64,000 nucleotides of DNA from Pseudomonadota bacterium (GTDB lineage Bacteria; Pseudomonadota; Gammaproteobacteria; Burkholderiales; Burkholderiaceae_C), in assembly GCA_019351955.1 (NCBI GenBank), contig JABBOE010000002.1, positions 1 through 64,000 on the forward strand, read 5' to 3'. Position numbers and translations under genes: made by a program. This document shows, piece after piece, positions 61,902 to 64,000 of the stretch. Numbering within the stretch: position 1 is the stretch's first letter; each line of letters opens with the position of its first letter. The notes under the pieces are model-generated. The model ran no database searches and was not told where the DNA came from. It saw only the letters and a list, made by a program, of their open reading frames with translations.

Positions 61902-63320
61902 TCAGCGCTTCATCAGGGCCATCAGGCGCGCGAAGGTCTGACCATAGGGCGGGCGCACGAGCGCCGTCCCGGCCACGCGTGGCTGATACAACACAGGCTT
62001 GAGTTTGGTGAACGTCTCAAAACCCAAGCGCCCGTGGTAATGGCCCATGCCCGAGGGGCCGATTCCGCCGAAGGGCAGATCGTCTTGCGCCACATGGAAC
62101 AGTGTGTCGTTCACAGTCACGCCGCCAGCGTGGGTCGCGCGCAGTGCCTGTCCTATGCGGCGTTTGTCGCGGTCGAACCAGTACAAGGCCAGCGGGCGTG
62201 GGCGGGTGTTGATGTACGTGATGGCCTGCTCGATGTCGTCGTAGGGGATCAGCGGAAGCCAGGGGCCGAAGATCTCGTCCTGCATCAACGCAATATCGTC
62301 CGGGGGGTCAATGAAGAGGGCTGGCGCCAGTCGGTGCTGCAGATCCATGTGCTGCGCGCCTGCGAACAACGGATGCAGCTTGACGCCAGCCGCACGCGCA
62401 TGCGCCTGCAGAGTCGTGAGACGGTTGTAATGGCGCATGTCGATGATGCTGCAATAGTCAGGGCTGCGCAGGCCTTGCGGGTAGAGGCGGCGCGCTGCGC
62501 GTTCGCATGCTTGGGCGAAAGACTCGAGCGCGTTGCGCGGCAGCAGCACGTAGTCCGGCGCAACGCAAGTTTGCCCGGCGTTGACGAGTTTGCCGTAGAC
62601 AATTCGGTCCGCGGCAAGCTGCACATCGAACGCAGGGGTCAGCACGGCAGGCGACTTGCCACCGAGTTCCAGGGTGACCGGGACGAGGTTGACACTTGCA
62701 GCCGCCATCACGCGCTTGCCTACGGCCGTGGAGCCGGTGAACAGCAAATGATCGAAGGGCAGGCTGGAGAACGCCGCAGCTTCGTCGGCTCCGCCGGTAA
62801 AGATGACCAGTTCGGCCGGGTCGAATGCCGCACGCACAAGGCGCGAAAACTGAGCGCCGAACGCAGGGCTGAACTCGGAAAGCTTGATCATCGCCCGGTT
62901 ACCAGCGGCGAAGGCGCTGGCTAGCGGGCCGATCGCCAGGTAAAGCGGGTAATTCCACGGCGCGATGATGCCCACGAGCCCAAGCGGCTGCGGCAGCAGT
63001 TGTGCGTGCGCCGGCCAGAACCAGATGGAGGTGGATGCGCGGTGCGGGCGCATCCACCTTGCGCCATGACGCAGCGCGTGGCGGATGGCACCCAGCGACG
63101 GCACGATGTCGAGCACTTGCGTTTCAGCAGCCGAGCGGTGGCCAAAGTCATCGGAGATCGCTTCGCACAGCAATGTTTCGTTGTCCCGGATGAGCGCGGC
63201 CAAGCGGCGCAGACGGTCGCGGCGTATTGACCATGGGGGATAGGGCTCGGCGCGGCTGGCCGCGTGCAGGTGCTCGTAGGCAGCTTGTAAATCCGAGGAA
63301 AACAGGGGAGGTCTGTCCAT
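61902..63320 (-). CDS. coniferyl-aldehyde-dehydrogenase-like aldehyde dehydrogenase
   Basis: This 472-residue NAD(P)-dependent aldehyde dehydrogenase has IIAPWNYPLYLAIGPLASAFAAGN, the LLFTGSTAVGKRVM loop, the general base in TLELGGKSPAV and the catalytic cysteine in NAGQTCVAPDYV near residue 250. The short class and HxPGGIGxSGMGxYHG end (DDLPFGGIGPSGMGHYHG) fit the CalB-type group. C-terminal residues PPYGQTFARLM are typical of it. A detoxification or fatty/aromatic aldehyde role is likely. Followed by the membrane lipase-like gene. Cytoplasmic. Confidence 0.9.
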   Translation of the reverse strand: MDRPPLFSSDLQAAYEHLHAASRAEPYPPWSIRRDRLRRLAALIRDNETLLCEAISDDFGHRSAAETQVLDIVPSLGAIRHALRHGARWMRPHRASTSIWFWPAHAQLLPQPLGLVGIIAPWNYPLYLAIGPLASAFAAGNRAMIKLSEFSPAFGAQFSRLVRAAFDPAELVIFTGGADEAAAFSSLPFDHLLFTGSTAVGKRVMAAASVNLVPVTLELGGKSPAVLTPAFDVQLAADRIVYGKLVNAGQTCVAPDYVLLPRNALESFAQACERAARRLYPQGLRSPDYCSIIDMRHYNRLTTLQAHARAAGVKLHPLFAGAQHMDLQHRLAPALFIDPPDDIALMQDEIFGPWLPLIPYDDIEQAITYINTRPRPLALYWFDRDKRRIGQALRATHAGGVTVNDTLFHVAQDDLPFGGIGPSGMGHYHGRLGFETFTKLKPVLYQPRVAGTALVRPPYGQTFARLMALMKR

Positions 63321-63455
63321 TCCGATTCCTCATTTGGTGATTCGCCTTATCCTAAACGGCAGTGTGAACCCCCGCTTCGCAGATGGCTACGCGCCGGGGC
63401 GATAAGGCATGGCCCACGCGCTACGCCCACACATGTCCATGACTGAGTTCAGCCG

Positions 63456-64000
63456 ATGCCCATTCCTTTTCTGCCCCTGTCCGTTCACGTGCTCGAACGC
63501 GGATGGCTTTCTGCTAACAGCATATTGTTTTTCGACGACGACGACACGGCAAGCGTGGTGGACACGGGCTACGTGCTGCATGCGGCGCAGACCGTGGCGC
63601 TCGTACGGCTTGCGATGGGCAGCCGCAAGCTTACGCGGATCGTCAATACGCACCTGCACTCCGACCACTGCGGCGGCAACGCTGCTTTGCAGGCCGCAGC
63701 GGGCGGGGCGGCCTGCTGCACCATCACGGTGCCAGTCGGCGAACTTCAAGCGGTCAACGCCTGGGATGAGGACGCGTTGAGCTTCCGGGCGACCGGCCAA
63801 CACGCAGCCGGCTTCTCCGCAGCAGACAGTATTGCTGCAGGTGACACTTTATGCTTGGGTGGGCTGCGCTGGCGTGTGTATGCCGCCCCCGGCCACGATC
63901 CGCACGCACTGATACTCTTCCAGCCCGAGGCCCGGGTTCTCATCAGTGGTGACGCCCTGTGGGAGCACGGATTTGGGGTCATCTTTCCCGAGATGGTTGG
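63456..64000 (+). CDS. MBL-fold metallohydrolase (partial, runs off window)
   Basis: This gene begins at the ATG at 63456 and continues past the window edge; 181 residues are visible. The metal-binding motif THLHSDHCGGN lies near residue 68, typical of the metallo-beta-lactamase fold with two zinc ions. The second metal histidine is in APGHDPHALILF and the bridging aspartate in LISGDALWEHGFGV. Such proteins include glyoxalase-II-like hydrolases and similar thioesterases. The exact reaction is not clear. Divergent from the aldehyde dehydrogenase gene with 135 bases between. Confidence 0.88.
   Translation, partial: MPIPFLPLSVHVLERGWLSANSILFFDDDDTASVVDTGYVLHAAQTVALVRLAMGSRKLTRIVNTHLHSDHCGGNAALQAAAGGAACCTITVPVGELQAVNAWDEDALSFRATGQHAAGFSAADSIAAGDTLCLGGLRWRVYAAPGHDPHALILFQPEARVLISGDALWEHGFGVIFPEMV

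Overview
The window is about 64 kb of high-GC chromosome from a betaproteobacterium, most likely of the order Burkholderiales. Three things suggest this: the block tyrS / M23 peptidase / anmK / erpA / argC / rpsI / rplM, the uvrA / MFS / ssb arrangement, and families typical of the group (DUF1840, DUF3305, DUF3306). I cannot name a genus. No rRNA, tRNA, insertion sequence or prophage was seen. Nearly all genes look intact. The last gene is cut by the right edge, and the first bases may hold the end of a CRISPR array.

Layout. 1-17934 is mostly housekeeping: an M61 peptidase, a lone EAL protein with altered motifs, a RavA/ViaA-type AAA+/VWA pair followed by a DUF364-like protein, a dienelactone hydrolase, a fructosamine-kinase-like protein overlapping uvrA, an MFS transporter, ssb, a methyltransferase, an OsmC protein, a cyclopropane-fatty-acid synthase and a DUF1840 protein.

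18141-46017 is a formate and molybdenum/tungsten region. It begins with an MHS-family transporter. Next comes a membrane-bound, periplasmic (Tat-exported) formate dehydrogenase operon: a Tat-signal small protein, the catalytic subunit, the iron-sulfur subunit, a small lipoprotein, the cytochrome b subunit and a small secreted protein. The set fdhD / DUF3305 / DUF3306 / polyferredoxin / TorD-like chaperone follows, with overlapping or nearly touching genes. A divergent TDT-family transporter and LysR regulator come next, then an oxalate/formate antiporter behind an elaborate promoter region. A cytoplasmic NAD-linked formate dehydrogenase follows, with a fused gamma-beta subunit, an alpha subunit and a patatin-like protein. 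The region ends with a short ModE-like regulator and a molybdate/tungstate ABC transporter. ModE-box-like sites lie before both the regulator and the transporter. Read together, the region imports or exchanges formate, supplies and inserts the metal cofactor, oxidises formate on both sides of the membrane and matures the enzymes.

46014-51435 holds biotin genes (bioA-bioD-bioF, reading leftward), an M20 peptidase and a small stress-type membrane protein. 51518-59824 is the conserved housekeeping block. Its unusual feature is two tandem LytM/M23 peptidase genes, the first of which has lost a zinc ligand. 60180-64000 holds a GNAT protein, a lipase-like hydrolase, an aldehyde dehydrogenase and the start of a metallo-beta-lactamase-fold gene.

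The best candidates for undescribed biology are the DUF3305/DUF3306/polyferredoxin/TorD cassette, the small exported proteins in the formate dehydrogenase operon, the 37-codon reading frame fitted between the two NAD-formate dehydrogenase genes, and the active/degenerate LytM pair.
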